DNA of 64,000 bases from Ahaetulla prasina (lineage: Eukaryota; Chordata; Lepidosauria; Squamata; Colubridae). Below, one piece after another: positions 43,264 through 54,377 of this stretch. The position numbers were made by a program, and so were the translations under genes. Where the stretch lies: assembly GCF_028640845.1 (NCBI RefSeq), contig NC_080546.1, positions 82,232,757 through 82,296,756 of the forward strand, written 5' to 3'. Below the pieces are notes generated by a model. That model did not search any database, was not told where the DNA came from, and saw only the letters and a program-made list of their open reading frames with translations. Each line of letters opens with the position of its first letter. Position 1 is the stretch's first letter.

Positions 43264-43950
43264 TATATTTTCAAGCGAAATGTTGGAGATGTGACTGTGA
43301 TGACGCTACATATTTTCATATTTGGTGAACTTGTAAGAAAATCAAGGCCTTCTGGATAAGAATTTGGTGGATTATTCAAAATGTCCTGAAGAAGAAGATA
43401 AAGTTCCTGCAGCAATTTTTCCTTTTGGGAATTATAACGGATTGTACAGGGATTGAGACTAAACTGATTCTGAATTTAATAACAGCAGCAAGGCTGTTGA
43501 TTGGACAATATTGGAAGAAATAAAGAGTTACCTACAATAGAAGAATGGATATTGAAAGTTACTAACTTGGCTGAGGTGGCTAAAATCTCAGCCTTTTTGA
43601 AAGACAATACACAGGAAAGATATTTAATTGAATGGAAAAAAATGGATTGATTATTTACAAAACAGATATCAGATTAAGAGATATCAGATTGCCTTTGAAT
43701 AATTAGGATGTATTATTTTATATAATGGGGGGGTTAGGAAATGAAAAGAATTGGATGAGGTTAATTGGATTAGAAGGGAAAATTTTATTCTATGTTTGAT
43801 TTATGTATAACAATACCTTGTGATTGACCCGGGAATCAGGGGGTGGTGGTGAAGGGAGGGGGGAATGGGGTTTTGCGGGGGGGCGGGAAGTGGGGGAAAA
43901 GGGGGAAAAATGTTTTTGTTTGTTAAAACTTTTTCAATTAAAAAAAAATG
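43264..43950 (+). mobile_element. L1 LINE 3' end
   Basis: Decayed L1 ORF2 C-terminus (LITAARLLIGQYWKK, then AFLKDNTQERYLIEWKK in shifted frames) to about 43700. A G-rich 3' UTR follows (43840-43910) and the element ends 'gttaaaactttttcaatt' plus poly(A). Flanked by aatgactata on both sides (about 43251-43260 and 43949-43958). Confidence 0.8.
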
Positions 43951-43959
43951 ACTATACAT

Positions 43960-44588
43960 TATGTTTTATCTAATGACCATGTAAACATGCTAGTGATTAG
44001 TTCTTTGCTTTTGGAAAATGAAATTTGGGGATGCTCCCCTCCCTCCAAAAGATATATATATATGAACAATAGTAACAAGAAACAAATTATACAACCAAGA
44101 AGTTTTCTAAATTATTCTTTTGTGATTAGTTGTGCAATAATGTTTTCTCCGTTAAAAGATACATTTTAAAGGTTGTTTCTTTTTTAAAGCCAGGCAAATA
44201 TGAAATGTCCTAGTCTTTATATTTTCCAGTGTCAAGCTCACACCATTTATGGAGTGCAAAAAAGTAGGATAATAAGATTTGTGTCTAAGATAATAAACAG
44301 ACGGTCAGTAGAGAATTTGAGTTAACCAACTGTGGGGTTATTCCTGAGTTTTAATTAACACCAAAAACTAAATACTTTTTTTTAAAAAAAAAGATCACCA
44401 TATTTTACATAAACTGTTTCTTTCAAATTTTTCTGTTCTATCTCTCTCCAATCTGGAGATAAATACTTGTCAATGTTTTTGATAGAGTTTGCAGCAATCC
44501 AACCAGCACACATGTAAATAATTCAGCAGGATTCAGGCATAAAAGAAACTCCTTTATATACATTAATATAAAGCATGATGCATTTATA
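43960..44588. other. No gene recognised
   Basis: AT-rich; no recognised repeat or exon. Confidence 0.35.
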
Positions 44589-44589
44589 C

Positions 44590-45056
44590 CCGTGATGGCG
44601 AACCTATGGCACACATGGAGGCTGTTTCTGGCCTCTGGAGGGCCTCCAGGGGGTGAGAAGGCCGTTTTCGCCCTCCCCAGGCTCCAAGAAAGCCTCTGGA
44701 GTCTGAGGAGAGTGAAAATGGGCCTTCCAGCCCCACCGGAAGTCAGCAAATGGGCCGTTTCTGGCCTCGAGAGGGTGTCTGGGGGGTTGGGGAAGGCCCT
44801 TTTTACCCTCCCCAGGCTCCAAGAAAGCTTCTGGAGCCTGGGGAGGGTGAAAAATGAGTCTACCAGCCCTACTGGGCCTACCAGGCCCCGCCATGCCATT
44901 GTGTGCCAAAAGTGGGAGGGTCGCGGGGGATCGTGCGCGCATGCATGAGGGGGCGGGGCACATTGAACTATGGGTGTGGGCACACACATGCGCATGACCA
45001 CCCCCCATGCTTCCCCCGCTTTTGGCACGCGACAGCACAAAGGTTAGCTATCACTG
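44590..45056 (+). mobile_element. Non-autonomous hAT element (family C)
   Basis: Left CCGTGATGGCGAACC, right GGTTAGCTATCACTG; the 8-bp flanks agree at 5 of 8. Two copies of a hairpin module (cctccccaggctccaagaaa ... ctggggagggtg) at 44672-44712 and 44808-44850. Confidence 0.82.
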
Positions 45057-45152
45057 AGGTGTACAATATCCATGCAACAGAGGCCAGAACCAGAACTCTG
45101 AATCCAGAAGCACTAGAATCACAGAAGCTATAATGCAAGGATAAACCAACTC

Positions 45153-45160
<8 letters not shown>

Positions 45161-45189
<29 letters not shown>

Positions 45190-45202
45190 TGTATGTATGT
45201 AT

Positions 45203-45205
<3 letters not shown>
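45161..45205. repeat. (ATGT)n microsatellite
   Basis: About 45 bp of ATGT units directly abutting the outer end of the left PLE arm. Confidence 0.92.
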
Positions 45206-45661
<456 letters not shown>

Positions 45662-45699
45662 AGAAACCCAATAAGCTAAGACACGCCCAGGCTCTGAGA

Positions 45700-46290
45700 C
45701 GTCTCCCATGGCTCACAACAGACTCTGCTTCTTAGCCACCAAACAGTTGCCATTGGCTGACTTGTAATTATGGCTATCCCGGCTCATAATTTCTTACACA
45801 CTGACAGTTTTGAGTATCCGATAAGGAAGGACTGCAAAAACCCTACCAAAAAAAATAAAAGTACAGCAGGTCGATTGTATGTTCCCTAAAATTTCCTTTA
45901 ACCAAATCAAAGAGCCATGTATGGATCATCACTTTGCATTAGATTGTAAGATATTTCTTTGATCAGGCATGCATTTTAATTACATTTTCAGACAAAGTAT
46001 TATTGGGGGGGGGGAAAGGCTGTCTGTAATCTTTAAAAGTTCAGAAATGTTCAGAAAATCATGGAAGAATATTTGAAATATAATGAAACCGTACAAATGT
46101 GTTAGGTGCATTGCTTTGGCACATTTCTTTTCTTTTTTTCAATTTTATTACAGCCCTTAAGGCCAGACACGCACAAAATGTTGAATAAAAAAACTATTAC
46201 ATACACACAAACACATACACATATAAGAGAAAAAAACAGTAAGGACAATGGAGTCTAAAACTCCCCCCTTTTTTATGACCCTTAATATGG
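45700..46290. other. No gene recognised
   Basis: A possible LINE-like 'ttttattacagcccttaagg' segment lies at 46145-46180. Otherwise unassigned. Confidence 0.35.
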
Positions 46291-46294
46291 CATA

Positions 46295-46490
46295 GAGTCA
46301 GGGTGACTGAAAGAGCTGAAAGTTTACTGGCCAGATGCCCTCCCTGATGCCTACATGGAGTTCACAGCAATTATATTTTTTTCTTTGCACCCTAAGAGAG
46401 AAATATCTGCCACTACCTAGGATTGATCTCTCTATCTTCTGAATGGGAAGCGAATGTCTTCACCACTAGCCTGTCTCTTGTTTTTTGACT
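46295..46490 (-). mobile_element. tRNA-derived SINE fragment (SINE-3)
   Basis: Antisense relative of the 61291-61530 element: complement of 'gatcaatcctaggtag', 'cagatatttctctcttaggg' and 'actggccagatgccctccct'. 3' tail absent. Confidence 0.6.
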
Positions 46491-46514
46491 GAGGTGTGAA
46501 TTCCTTGGTGCAGC

Positions 46515-46605
46515 TCACTGGTATAGGGTTTCCTGCTTGAGCAGGGGGTTGGACTAGAAGATCTCCGAGGTCCCTACCAACTCAGTTATTTCGTTAAGAT
46601 ATGGT
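46515..46605 (+). mobile_element. CR1 LINE 3' tail
   Basis: 'actggtatagggtttcctgc' and 'gggttggactagaagatctc' with 'aactcagttatttcgtt'. Only the last 90 bp. Confidence 0.85.
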
Positions 46606-46851
46606 GAATGGTCATGAAATGTGACTGTACACATTTCTTCAATTCTCACATTTTCTTATATGGATATACCATTGAAATGAGATTGAAGACATTTTCCTTC
46701 ACCATCTTTGCATAGAAATGAGTACCTTATTCTTTATAAAGTAGCACATAAAAAGATATTCCAAAGATAAGGAATGCATACATTTTTTAGAGAAAATATT
46801 TGCAGCTCAGGATTGAATTAGGGTTCTTGGTGCTTTCTGATCTTGGTTATT

Positions 46852-47118
46852 TTTTTTTTTAATTTGAATTTATATCCCGCCCTTCTCCGAAGACTCAGGG
46901 CAGCTTACATTGTGTTAAGCAATAGTCTTCATCCATTTGTATATTATATACAAAGTCAACTTTTATTGCCCCCAACAATCTGGGTCCTCATTTTACCTAC
47001 CTTATAAAGGATGGAAGGCTGAGTCAACCTTCCGCCTGGTGGGACTTGAACTTGCAGTAATTGCAAGTAGCTGTGTTAATAACAGACAGACTTAGTCTGC
47101 TGAGCCACCAGAGGCCCA
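46852..47118 (-). mobile_element. tRNA-derived SINE with L2-like tail (SINE-1)
   Basis: Minus strand; T run at left, 'cgcccttctccgaagactca', B box complement near 47045, head complement 'ctgctgagccaccagaggcc'. Confidence 0.88.
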
Positions 47119-47119
47119 T

Positions 47120-48440
47120 ATTTTCTTGCAGATGTTTCATTACCCAACTAGGTAACATCATCAGTAGTCGAAAGTACTGATAGAAAGTACTGGACTTTGT
47201 TCTCTGTTTATATCTTGGTGTTAATCTTTGCTTATCTGGGTGTTGACTGCCAGCAAGGAGTTATTTTGATCTTTTTGTATATTATGTAATGTAGATGTTG
47301 TTTATCTCTATGTGTCTGTTGATGGCAGATTTCTCTGAATGATAATAATTCCAATAATTTTCTACTGCTTTGGGTTTTTTTTTTAAAAGATTCCTAGATA
47401 CTCCTGGAATTTCCAAGTTCAGGGAGACTAAATACTAGAAGACAACACACTTTAGTTGTTGAAAAAAAACAAGCTTATTGGGGTTTTTTTTTTAATTTGA
47501 TGTGGTGGTATAAAATAACAGCAGAGTAACTTAAAAGGAATGGGGAAAAATGGCAAACTATTGGGATTTAAGAACTGAACTGCAGGGTTTATGGAATAAA
47601 CCAGCAAAGGTTTTCCTGTATCTATTGCAGTAATTAATGATTTAATAATTAATAGTAACAATTAACTGCTCATTATTAATCCCGGAACTGTAAAAAGAAA
47701 AAAAAAGGAGCTGACAAAATGAGAATTAAAATTAGACCTGACAACATTTAGTTAATAAAAACAGTTCTGGTTGGAAGCACGTATACATGTATTAGGCTGG
47801 TATTTAATCATCTTTGAGCTTTGGGGTGAAGCTTCAGTTGCCCCCAAATTATCAGCATTTGTTGAAGAATCTTCAGAAAAGTCTGTATAGCAGCAGCAGC
47901 GGCGACAACAACAACTTGCTTAATAGCTTGTGCTTTGCTTGAGAAAGCAAAAATTATTCAGAACTAAATTACCCTTTCGCAATTTTGTATCATCGCAATG
48001 GAGGAGTTTTGATTTTTGAAACTCATTCGCAAGAAGTGGGTGGGGGGGGGAAACACACACACACACACCCCAGCAAATTATTAACAGCTTTTGAAAAGGA
48101 AGTTGCGCAAACAACTTGCAGGCGACCATATGTTCCTCTTGTCCCCCAGCAAATTATTAACAGCTTTTGAAAAGGAAGTTGCGCAAACAACTTGCAGGTG
48201 ACAATATGTTCCTCTTGTCTCCGTACCGCTCCTCAGCCAAAGGTGCTACATAAGATCATTGCAGGTTGCTAAGCTAGAAGTTTACACGTTGCACACATCT
48301 GGATATCTGTCTTCGCTGCTGGGAAAACACTGAATCCTCCGGAGTTAGAAATTTAATAATTCCGCTCCACAATCTGGACCGTGTTAAGCAACACTCACCT
48401 GTTCTAATTAAAGATAATACTGCCCTCCATCATGAGGTGA
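47120..48440. other. No gene; one local tandem duplication
   Basis: Mostly AT-rich. 48068-48220 contains two copies of a 76-bp unit starting 'cagcaaattattaacagc', differing at a few positions. A (CA)n run lies at 48052-48067. No exon or RNA gene recognised. Confidence 0.5.
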
Positions 48441-48779
48441 ATTTATGGAAGATGGATTTTTTTTTATAAAAAAGTTTTATTTTTACATTCATATCCAACA
48501 ACTCATCCAATGTACAGTCATATACAATTAGTCAGGCTTGCCCAGTCACCACCCCCTCCTTTTAACTCTCTTCCCTCTTCTACCTTCTTCTACTTTCCAG
48601 AGCTTCTTCCCCTTCTCTTATCTACATCCTCTCCTCCCTCCACCCTACACCTCCCTCTTCTACCCCTCTTCCTTCCTCTTCTCCCTCTTCTACCCCTCTT
48701 CTCCTCTACTCTCTCCTCCTTTCTCCCTCCCCACCATTCTAAAATGGTAGCTGGGCAGACCCGACCCTACATTAATTAT

Positions 48780-49200
48780 AGAATAGAATAGAATAGAATT
48801 TTTTATTGGCCAAGTGTGATTGGACACACAAGGAATTTGTCTTGGTGCATATGCTCTCAGTGTACATAAAAGAAAAGATATGTTCATCAAGGTACAACAT
48901 TTACAACACAATTGATGATCAATATAGCAATATAAATCATAAGGATTGCCAGCAACAAGTTATAGTCATACAGTCATAAGTGGAAAGAGATTGGTGATGG
49001 GAACTATGAAACGATTAATAGTAGTGCAGATTCAGTAAATAGTCTGACAGTGTTGAGGGAATTATTTGTTTAGCAGAGTGATGGCCTTCGGGAAAAAACT
49101 GTTCTTGTGTCTAGTTGTTCTGGTGTGCAGTGCTCTATAGCGTCGTTTTGAGGGTAGGAGTTGAAACAGTTTATGTCCAGGATATTTATACATCTTCAAT
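48780..49200 (-). mobile_element. L2/CR1-type LINE tail (ATTCT family), nested
   Basis: (GAATA)n at 48780-48799, then the complement of the 3' UTR 'attggccaagtgtgattgga' and the coding end 'cgctatagagcactgcacac' (complement). Sits inside the U2-L1 chimera. Confidence 0.88.
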
Positions 49201-49479
49201 AATCCCTGTACATTAACCATCACTCCATCCTCTACCCTCATCCCCCCCTCAAGTTCCCCTCCCCCTTACCCCCTCCCGACTTCCCAGAACAAAATGCAGG
49301 ATATCAAAACTAACAATCACAATCCAAAATAAATCTTAAATTATAATCTCTAGTCACTCCACACATAATCACACTCTCAATTCCCCTCTCCTTCAAAAAT
49401 ATATCTAATACAAAATATTTCCTAAATTTACTCATATGCTATTCAATATTTTTAATATGTAGTCCTCAAATAAAGAATA

Positions 49480-49545
49480 TATCAGATATTAAACTGATAA
49501 GAACAGATACTACACTTGATCTTAGCCAAAAGGCCGAGAAGCGAT
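49480..49545 (-). ncRNA. U2 snRNA 5' fragment (retropseudogene)
   Basis: The minus strand reads ATCGCTTCTCGGCCTTTTGG from 49545, then the conserved branch-site-recognition region ('gtgtagtatctgttcttatc') to about 49480. That is the first ~65 nt of U2. The Sm site and 3' stem-loops are absent, and no snRNA promoter element is evident, so it is not an expressed gene. Confidence 0.92.
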
Positions 49546-49587
49546 ATGGAAGATGGATTTTAAAAGCAGATATTAAGGCTGGCAGGT

Positions 49588-49880
49588 GAAGTGGCTGGGA
49601 AGTGGCTCAACAGGCTAATGCAGCCTGATATTAACACACAGCTGCCTGCAATTACAATTACTGCAGGCTCGAGTCCCACCAGGCCCAAGGTTGACTCAGC
49701 CTTCCATCCTTTATAAGGTAGGTAAAATGAGGACCCAGATTGTGGGGTGGGGGGGGCAATAAGTTGACTTTGTATATAAATATACAAATAGGATGAGACT
49801 ATTGCCTTATACAATGTAAGCTGCCCTGAGTCTTCGAAGAAGGGCGGGATATAAATTCGAACAACAACAACAACAACAAA
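49588..49880 (+). mobile_element. tRNA-derived SINE with L2-like tail (SINE-1)
   Basis: Plus strand: head 'gggaagtggctcaacaggct', B box ggctcgagtccc, 'aaggttgactcagccttcca', tail 'gccctgagtcttcgaagaag', (AAC)n end at 49860-49880. Confidence 0.9.
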
Positions 49881-50114
49881 AAAAGGATGCAGGATGTTGA
49901 TATGGTTGCCAGGATACCGAAAACGATAAGAAGAGTGACCTGATGCCAAATTGGATCTTCATTAAGGAAATAAAAGAAAACCCCTCCCTCCCTCCTTTCT
50001 TTCTGATGATAGCATTGTTTTATGGGTAGTCCTTGATGTACGACCATGATAGAGCCCAAAATTTCTGCTGCTAAGCGAGACAGGATTGAATTTTGCCACT
50101 TTCTTGCCTCAGTT

Positions 50115-50335
50115 GTTAAGTGAATTCCAGTATTTGAGGGGCTGCCACAAAGAACAGGGTGTTGATCTATTCTCCAAAGCACCTGAAGGCAAGACAAGAA
50201 ACGAATGGATGGAAACTGATCAAAGAGAGAAGCAACCTGGAATTAAGGAGAAACTTCCTAACGGTGAGAACAATTAACCAGCGGAACAGCTTGCCTCAAT
50301 AGATTGTTGGTATTCCATCACTAGAAGTTTCACTT
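50115..50335 (+). mobile_element. CR1 LINE 3' fragment
   Basis: 'atttgaggggctgccacaaa', 'gtctattctccaaagcacc'-type region, 'agcggaacagcttgcctcaa', ending without the terminal UTR. Confidence 0.8.
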
Positions 50336-50339
50336 AACA

Positions 50340-51115
50340 ACCCCGTTACTAAGTTATCACCTGCAGTGATTCATTTAACAACTGAGCCAAGAAAGGTCAT
50401 AAAATGGGACGAAATGCGCTTAACAAATGAATTTGTTTAGCCACAGAAGTTTTGTGGTCCATTGCGGTCGTATGCTGAGGACTACCTACTTGTCAATGCA
50501 GCTGTCATGAGAGACGTGAAAGGGAAAAGTTGTAAGCCTTTTTTGGAGCACTTTTGTTATACATGCAACACAGAGCAATTAACTGGCTGAGAAAAATCAC
50601 AAGGTAACGGGTCTTTCTGTTACACTAAAAACAAGTGAGAAAATGTGGTGTTAATTTCTTTTGTACCCTGTTTGCAGAAGGGGAAAAAAGGCAGGTAGGA
50701 ATGGCAAAGCTTTGGCATTGGATACCAGACTGAGGACAAACTGTTCTTGCTATTTATTCAACACATTTTGTTTCTCCAGTACATCATTCAAAAGCATTGT
50801 TCAAAACAGCGTGCTTTGTAATAAGACGATAGAAACAGATAGACTCCAGCTGCATAAATGTCTTAAAAACTCAACTTACTTGGCAAGACAAAACTTGGCT
50901 AAAGTGGAAAAGTTTATTTGTTTGTTTTGCAAGGAAGGGAAGCAGAGTCAGATTTAGAGCCAAACCATTGTATTTCATCTTCGTTAATGCACTTTAATTT
51001 TTCATGCCAGGTTCAGTAGAAGGAAAGTATAGTCTGGTTTTAATACAGTTACGAGCAGGAATATAATATGTTGCAGAGGTAGCCTGCCTCCATCATAGAA
51101 TCAGAAATCAAATAA
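50340..51115. other. No gene confirmed
   Basis: 50661-50954 is open on the plus strand (98 codons) with several Cys residues, but no family is recognised. The rest is unassigned. Confidence 0.3.
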
Positions 51116-51119
51116 GGCA

Positions 51120-51180
51120 GAGGTCTCCAACCTTGGCAACTTTAAGACTTGTGGACTTCAACTCCCAGAATTCCCAAAGC
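51120..51180 (+). mobile_element. hAT MITE half-element (family D)
   Basis: 'cagaggtctccaaccttggc' and 'gacttgtggacttcaactcc' form the left arm of the palindromic MITE; the right arm is missing. Confidence 0.7.
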
Positions 51181-51271
51181 ATGAGAACATAATGGGGGAT
51201 TTTTCATTTGAAGGTAGCTTGTAGTTGTTACTGGCTGACTTGCAAAAAGCTAAGGAGGGTTGGATCAGGTT

Positions 51272-51587
51272 CAGAGGTGAGTTTCAACAGGTCCTGACCA
51301 GTTCTGGCAAATCGGTAGTGGAAATTTTGAGTAGTTTGGAAAACCGGTAGTAAAAATTCTGACTGGCACCGCCCCCATCTATTCTCTGCCTCCCAAGTCC
51401 CAGCTGATCGAGAGGAAATGGGGATTTTGCAGTAACATTCTCCTGGATTGGGGAGGGAATGGAGATTTTGCAGTATCCTTCTGCTGGAGTAAGGTGGAAA
51501 TGGAGATTTTACAGTATCCTTCCCCTGCCATGGCCACCAAGCCACTCCCACAGAACCGGTAGTAAAAAAATTTGAAACCCACCACTG
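51272..51587 (-). mobile_element. Non-autonomous hAT element (family A)
   Basis: Ends CAGAGGTGAGTTTCAAC and TGAAACCCACCACTG. The 8-bp flanks are poorly conserved. Internal 'ggagattttgcagtatcctt' units. Confidence 0.8.
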
Positions 51588-51684
51588 ATTGGTTAATATC
51601 TGGATAGGACCTCATATGGAAATCTTAGTGCTTTAAAACAGACCAGGAGACTGTGAAAACATTCCAGAGAAAAAGGATGAATTG

Positions 51685-52458
51685 CCATATTTTTGTGAGT
51701 ATAAGATGCATTGGAGTATAAGATGCAGCTTAGTTTTTTGGGAGGAAAATAACGGGGGTGGGGGAATCTGCCTACCAAGTATTCATCTGACTAGCGTCCT
51801 TAGTCTGGTCTGCTTCAGCACATTAGTTTGCTGGCTTTTATCCCCTGCTTGGGGATGAAAAAACCAGCTTCTAAAGCACAGCTGATCTTTGGAGAGAGAA
51901 GCAATGAGAAAAGCAGGCAAAGCACAGAAGATCACTTCACTCACTAGCGCCTCGTTAGGGCTGAAAAACAGCTTCTAAAGCATAGCTGAGAGGGAGCAGC
52001 AATGAGAAAAGCAGGCAAAGCACAGAAGATCACTTCACTCATTAGCGCCTCGTTAGGGCTGAAAAACCGCTTCTAAAGCATAGCTGAGAGGGAGCAGCAA
52101 TGAGAAAAGCAGGCAAAGCACAGAAGATCACTTCACTCATTAGCGCCTCGTTAGGGCTGAAAAACCGCTTCTAAAGCATAGCTGAGAGGGAGCAGCAATG
52201 AGAAAAGCAGGCAAAGCACAGAAGATCACTTCACTCACTAGCGCCTCGTTAGGGCTGAAAAACAGCTTCTAAAGCATAGCTGAGAGGGAGCAGCAATGAG
52301 AAAAGCAGGCAAAGCACAGAAGATTGCTTCACTCACTAGCGCATCGTTAGGGCTGAACAACAGCTTCAAAAAAGCTACATTCAGAGTATAAGACACACCC
52401 AAATTTTCAGCCTCTTTACGGGGGGAAAAAAGTGCGTCTTATACTCTGAAAAGTATGG
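51685..52458. mobile_element. TIR element (GAGTATAAGATGCA family) with a tandem array
   Basis: Left end 'ccatatttttgtgagtataa', right end 'cttatactctgaaaagtatg', inverted. The interior is almost entirely a five-copy tandem repeat with a 98-bp period. Confidence 0.8.
51885..52370. repeat. 98-bp tandem repeat, about 5 copies
   Basis: The anchor 'gcaatgagaaaagcaggc' occurs at 51901, 51999, 52097, 52195 and 52293, i.e. an exact 98-bp period. Copies are >95% alike by eye, with changes such as cacttcactcatt / cacttcactcact and a diverged last unit. Confidence 0.95.
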
Positions 52459-52664
52459 TACTTCAGTATTGCTGTCAAGGAAATTGCAAGGATGTATTTA
52501 GAGTCATCAGGACTTTGAGCTCAATTTAAAACAATCTCCAACTTTTTATAACTAGCATTTAAAATTATTTTCAGAAGAAACCGTTTGAAATACTGAACGG
52601 GCGACAAGTAATAACACACTAAAGTGTTAATATCGATACATTTGGAATTCAGGCTTCATAGAAG

Positions 52665-52825
52665 TCTGATTCTCACCGGTTCAAGGTTGACTCCGCCTTT
52701 CATCCTTTCAAGATCGGTAAAAATGAGGACCCAGATTGTTGGGGGCAAGAGACTGACTCTGTAAACCGCTTAGAGAGGGCTGTGAAATACTGTGGAGTGG
52801 TATAGAAGTCTTAAGGGTTATGGTT
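52665..52825 (+). mobile_element. tRNA-derived SINE (SINE-2), 5' truncated
   Basis: 'caccggttcaaggttgactc', 'gaggacccagattgttgggg' and 'gactctgtaaaccgcttaga' with 'gtggtatagaagtctt' end. Confidence 0.75.
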
Positions 52826-53144
52826 ATCATAGCGCAGGTGCCTGGCAATGCATTCATGATGATTATGGTAAGGTGATCATTGTGTGCAATCTTTCCAGCT
52901 GGTTTCCAACAAGCAAAGTCAATGGGAAGCCGGATCAACTTAATGACTGCAACAAAAAAGATTGTAAAATCAGGTGCGGTGAAATGATGCCTTACTTAAC
53001 ACTGCTTATTGACAAATTGCTGTCACCTTAGGGGTTTGTAAATCAAGGACTATTTATAATTGGAATGATACCTGAAGGAATCTATAGAACCTTTAGTAAC
53101 CAATAAATTTTATTAAAAGTCATAAACTTAAGTGAGCTCTAGGC

Positions 53145-53262
53145 CAGGGGTCTCTAACCTTGGTCCCTTTAAGACTTGTGGATTTCAACTCTTAGAGTTT
53201 TCAGAGGGACTCTGGGAATTGAAGTCCACAAGTCTTAAAGGGACAAAGGTTGGAGACCCCTG
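53145..53262. mobile_element. Palindromic hAT MITE (family D)
   Basis: CAGGGGTCTCTAACCTTGG ... CCAAAGGTTGGAGACCCCTG-type inverted arms; perfect 8-bp duplication ctctaggc (53137-53144 and 53263-53270). Confidence 0.95.
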
Positions 53263-53270
53263 CTCTAGGC

Positions 53271-54085
53271 TTTTGTGACCCAAGCTCAAGTAGATAGTAG
53301 TAGACGCAATCAGTTCAAAAACAAGCACACTTTATTAGAACAGCTGAGAATTAACTCATTCTCAAAGTAGTCCAAACTAAATCAAAGCAAATTCTTCATA
53401 ACACAATTCTTCACTCTTATCACCAACCTTGGTCTAATTAGGCAAACTGCCAAAGGCTTTTCTTGGCAAAAGTTCAAAAGCAGAAGACGCCGACAAGAAA
53501 TAAATGCAGCAAGACAAGGACCAAGTTGGAGCATTCACAACTTCTGGAACAACTTGCCTGCAGAAGTTGTGAATGCTCCAACACTGGAAATTTTTAAGAA
53601 AATGTTGGATAGCCATTTGTCTGAAATGGTGTAGGGTTTCTTGCCTGGGCAGCGGGTTGGACTAGAAGACCTCCAAGGTCCCTTCCAACTCTGTTATTAT
53701 ATTATGTTAAGTCTATCAACGTTGTTTTCTGACAAAGAGCCCAAGAGCCGTTGCTGGTCTTTTAAGCCTTATGGGAGGGGCCAATCATCTTTTGGCCCTA
53801 CTCCCAAGTCGTCCTCTTTGCTTTAGCTGCTCTTACCTTTTGGTAGTTCTTCCCATGCATGCATTAGGAACAGGCTCCTCCTGTTCCTCTGCCTCACTAC
53901 TGTCAGCCTCTGGAGGCTCTGAAGTTCACACATCACTCCCTGATGACCGTGGCCCCACCCCTGCCTCTGACGCAGAGCCCTCATCTGAGCCTTCCCCAGC
54001 CTCCAGGACTGGCCCATGTTCTTCCTCAGCCTCATTGCTGTCCGACTCCATTGCCAGCTCTGTAGACTGCTGGTAGACCACAACA
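53271..54085 (-). mobile_element. Solo LTR with a nested CR1
   Basis: Plus-coordinate ends TTTTGTGACCC and GACCACAACA; perfect 5-bp duplication taggc (53266-53270 and 54086-54090), the left copy falling within the MITE's own duplication. On the minus strand: frame from LTR base 2 (VVVYQQSTELAMESDSNEAE), TATA-like 'ggcttaaaagacc', and poly(A) signal 'gttctaataaagtg' at 53327-53340. CR1 at 53524-53709 interrupts it. Confidence 0.92.
53524..53709 (+). mobile_element. CR1 LINE 3' end with 5' inversion
   Basis: The first ~25 bp (gttggagcattcacaacttc) is the inverse of a segment ~30 bp downstream (agaagttgtgaatgctccaa), after which normal CR1 3' sequence runs to 'ccaactctgttattatatta'. An inverted 5' end is the mark of twin priming or a template switch during target-primed reverse transcription. 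Confidence 0.85.
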
Positions 54086-54224
54086 TAGGCATTTGGTAAC
54101 ATAAACTACAGTTCATGGAAGCCTTTTAATACAAGGAAAACTCCTCCTGGTTCCACCCCCCTCGTAGATTAACAATTTAATTATTTCTGAAGTTTAGCCT
54201 TAAAGAAATGTCTGTGGAGGTTCT

Positions 54225-54375
54225 CAATCATTCAGAGATGGCACAGATGAAGCTCCAACTGCCCTCAACCATTCTCAGAAAGAGTACTTACGACCAGATG
54301 ACTGCAAGGGATAAGATCCTTCCATCCTCCACCATTCAGTCAGAATTTAAGACGCTTCATAAGCGAAACGTCTTC
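54225..54375 (+). mobile_element. Penelope-like 3' end fragment
   Basis: 'cagagatggcacagatgaag', 'ctcagaaagagtacttacga', 'ccagatgactgcaag' and, at 54352-54375, gacgcttcataagcg followed by aaacgtcttc. The 5-bp stem cgctt/aagcg stands immediately before AAACGTC. Confidence 0.6.
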
Positions 54376-54377
54376 AA

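Larger units (their letters stand above)
48445..49561 (-). mobile_element. U2 snRNA-L1 chimeric retrocopy with target duplication
   Basis: The 16-bp sequence atggaagatggatttt occurs at 48445-48460 and 49546-49561 and brackets the insert. Read on the minus strand, the insert starts exactly at U2 base 1 (49545), continues with ~65 nt of U2, switches to an AT- then G-rich L1-like 3' region, and ends with 'gtaaaaataaaac', then poly(A) at 48461. The insertion site on the minus strand is ctTT/AAAATCC, matching the L1 endonuclease consensus. An ATTCT-family LINE tail (48780-49200) was inserted later. Confidence 0.85.

Noticed and set aside
49480..49545. Functional U2 snRNA gene
   Set aside because: Only the 5' ~65 nt is present, without the Sm site or 3' stem-loops, and it sits at the 5' end of a retrocopy with target duplication.
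50661..50954. 98-codon plus-strand frame as a gene
   Set aside because: No recognisable domain, no Kozak or splice context, and codon composition resembles the flanks.
51885..52370. CRISPR-like array
   Set aside because: Units are contiguous 98-bp repeats without unique spacers, in a vertebrate context.
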